Shown one piece after another: positions 62,830 to 64,000 of a stretch of 64,000 nt of DNA (positions are counted from its first letter, which is position 1; the number at the start of each line of letters is the position of its first letter). This DNA is from BPJU01 sp964425225 (GTDB lineage: Bacteria > Planctomycetota > Planctomycetia > Pirellulales > Pirellulaceae): NCBI GenBank assembly GCA_964425225.1, contig CAYRMD010000015.1, positions 1-64,000 on the forward strand. The letters run 5' to 3'. A model generated the notes under the pieces. It saw only the letters and a program-made list of their open reading frames with translations. It made no database searches and had not been told where the DNA came from. Position numbers and translations under genes: made by a program.

Positions 62830-64000
62830 CGCAGGCTCTCCATTCGTCAATCGTTTGACTTTCATGCTCAAGTTCGGCCATGTGTGGGCGAACCGAGCGG
62901 ATCTAGCCCCTTGTTCGCGCCGGTTGACTCGCTACGCCAACCGTACCGGCTGTGGGGACCGGTTTAACACGAACACCTGGGTCGGGGCAAACGGTGGTTT
63001 TGCTTCTGTCGCAGAATCGCAGTTCCCTCTGTTCTGCACCTCAGCAGTTACTTCGGCACGTTGGGCAGGGAAAATTGGGAATTTCCGTTCGACCGGCTTA
63101 CACGGCATCTTGGGAATTCCCCACGCCCAAGCGCGACGTCGCAGCAGAGAAACACCAAAAGTCAGCTTGCGCGGTATGCTTACCGCAAGCCGGCAATCGG
63201 AGCGCCGACGGCGCCCCGGCAGGTGCCCCCCTGCGGATGTCCTGATGGGGCCAATCCGTTTGCCGAACCATCAACTGCGGTGGTTCGTCAACGGCGCCTC
63301 ATCAGGAACCATCCGCAAGTTAATTTCGAATAGAGTGCGCGGCGTTCTTTAACTCGTTTGCACAACAGGCTTGACAAGTCCTCGTTACCGGCTTTTCCCA
63401 ACCGATACGGTTAGCCGAATCGTTACAACCGGCACTCCAGCGTGAATGGTGCATCCAAAGGTGCTGGACCTAGCATGGTGCTACGATGAGCCGAGGCACC
63501 ACGGTCGGCTATTGAACGTTCCCGCTGGCTATCTTAATGCTACGCTACAACCGGCGTCAGGAACGGGAAAAGCGGATAAATCGCTCGTTGAGTCGTGCGA
63601 TGGTCCGCGTCGCGACGTCGGGTGCACAGGCGTGCATTTTGGTTGTACGTGCATAACCTCATCGTATTAACAACGTACCGCAAATTGTGAGTTTTCCGAA
63701 AAGGAGGGCATCCGTCGAGCTGCGTCGTTTGCGCCGTGCGCTGGCGTGGCGAACGTCGGGGGACGCGCGGCGAAGAAAACCTACCTTGGCAGGGGCGGCT
63801 CCTCGATCTGCCATCTGACAGGAGCCGGCTCGCAACTCGCCCGGCTGCAAGCAACAGCTTCGATTGGCTAAGGTACCGCTCCGTGACGGTCGCGGATCTC
63901 TAAAGCTGCGGCTCGATCTACCTTTCCTGGACGAATCGAAACGTTGACCACGTACTCTTCCACATATAGGGATGGGGATACGGCCAACCCGGACAGTAGT
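62830..64000. other. Gene-free stretch to the right edge
   Basis: About 1.17 kb without a supported gene. Frames here lack domains and ribosome-binding sites. A degenerate copy of the GC-rich repeat unit (ACCGCTCCGTGACGGTCGCG) lies at 63875-63894. The HTH-receiver promoter should lie near 62830-62950. A gene may start or end beyond the right edge. Confidence 0.5.

Overview
The window looks like a chromosomal segment of a planctomycete, most likely of the Pirellulales type. The clues are family-level: DUF1571 and DUF1844 proteins, a PEP-CTERM surface protein, a Tat-exported Gfo/Idh/MocA oxidoreductase, a soluble Hanks-type kinase with a planctomycete-style N-terminal extension, secreted proteins with pre-peptidase-like domains, planctomycete-style haem motifs (CxxCH and CxxxxCH), and small proteins seen mainly in this phylum. 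Strand use is mixed, operons are short, and unusually long gene-free stretches (0.4-1.6 kb) separate intact genes. No rRNA, tRNA, CRISPR array or intact prophage was seen.

Layout. 1-6.0 kb: tail of an Rpn-type nuclease, a DUF885 peptidase-like protein, and a D-aminoacylase-like/M19 dipeptidase fusion. 6.5-11 kb: class II (B12-dependent) ribonucleotide reductase divergent from a secreted hydrolase, then two decayed or frameshifted genes. 11-15.5 kb: a small hypothetical protein, a ferredoxin-PII pair, a PEP-CTERM protein and a pseudo-receiver protein. 15.5-23.5 kb: a MITE-like repeat, two convergent secreted haem-motif proteins, small conserved proteins, an orphan ketoacyl synthase and a DUF983 protein. 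23.7-33 kb: a kinase, a DUF1571 protein, an NDH-2/cyclic-nucleotide-domain fusion, a dipeptide-epimerase-like enzyme, a repeat-rich spacer with a second MITE copy, and a DUF1611 (DgcN-like) protein. 33.6-43.4 kb: an MBOAT/SGNH acylation pair, Gfo/Idh/MocA, large secreted proteins, an FG-GAP protein and a DHDPS-family aldolase. 43.9-50 kb: sppA-prc-phosphohexomutase cluster. 50-57.5 kb: an AttE/F/G/H-like ABC export cluster, an aldo/keto reductase, and an NsrR-like regulator with a haem-binding DUF3365 protein, bounded by a promoter-like box and a strong terminator. 57.7-59 kb: a decayed DDE transposase. 59.4-62.9 kb: a moaC-polyprenyl synthase-birA operon and a response regulator with its DNA-binding domain at the N terminus. 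The last 1.1 kb shows no gene.

Themes. Several genes act on peptides or D-amino-acid compounds (DUF885, D-aminoacylase/M19 fusion, dipeptide epimerase, DUF1611), which may reflect peptidoglycan or D-amino-acid turnover. The intergenic DNA is not featureless: it holds a family of about 380-bp elements with terminal inverted repeats and an internal hairpin, short GC-rich palindromic units, and gene relics. The most noteworthy items are this MITE-like family, the two gene relics at 9.8-10.8 kb, the HxH-less D-aminoacylase/M19 fusion, the NsrR-like/haem pair with its own control signals, and the ferredoxin-PII pair.
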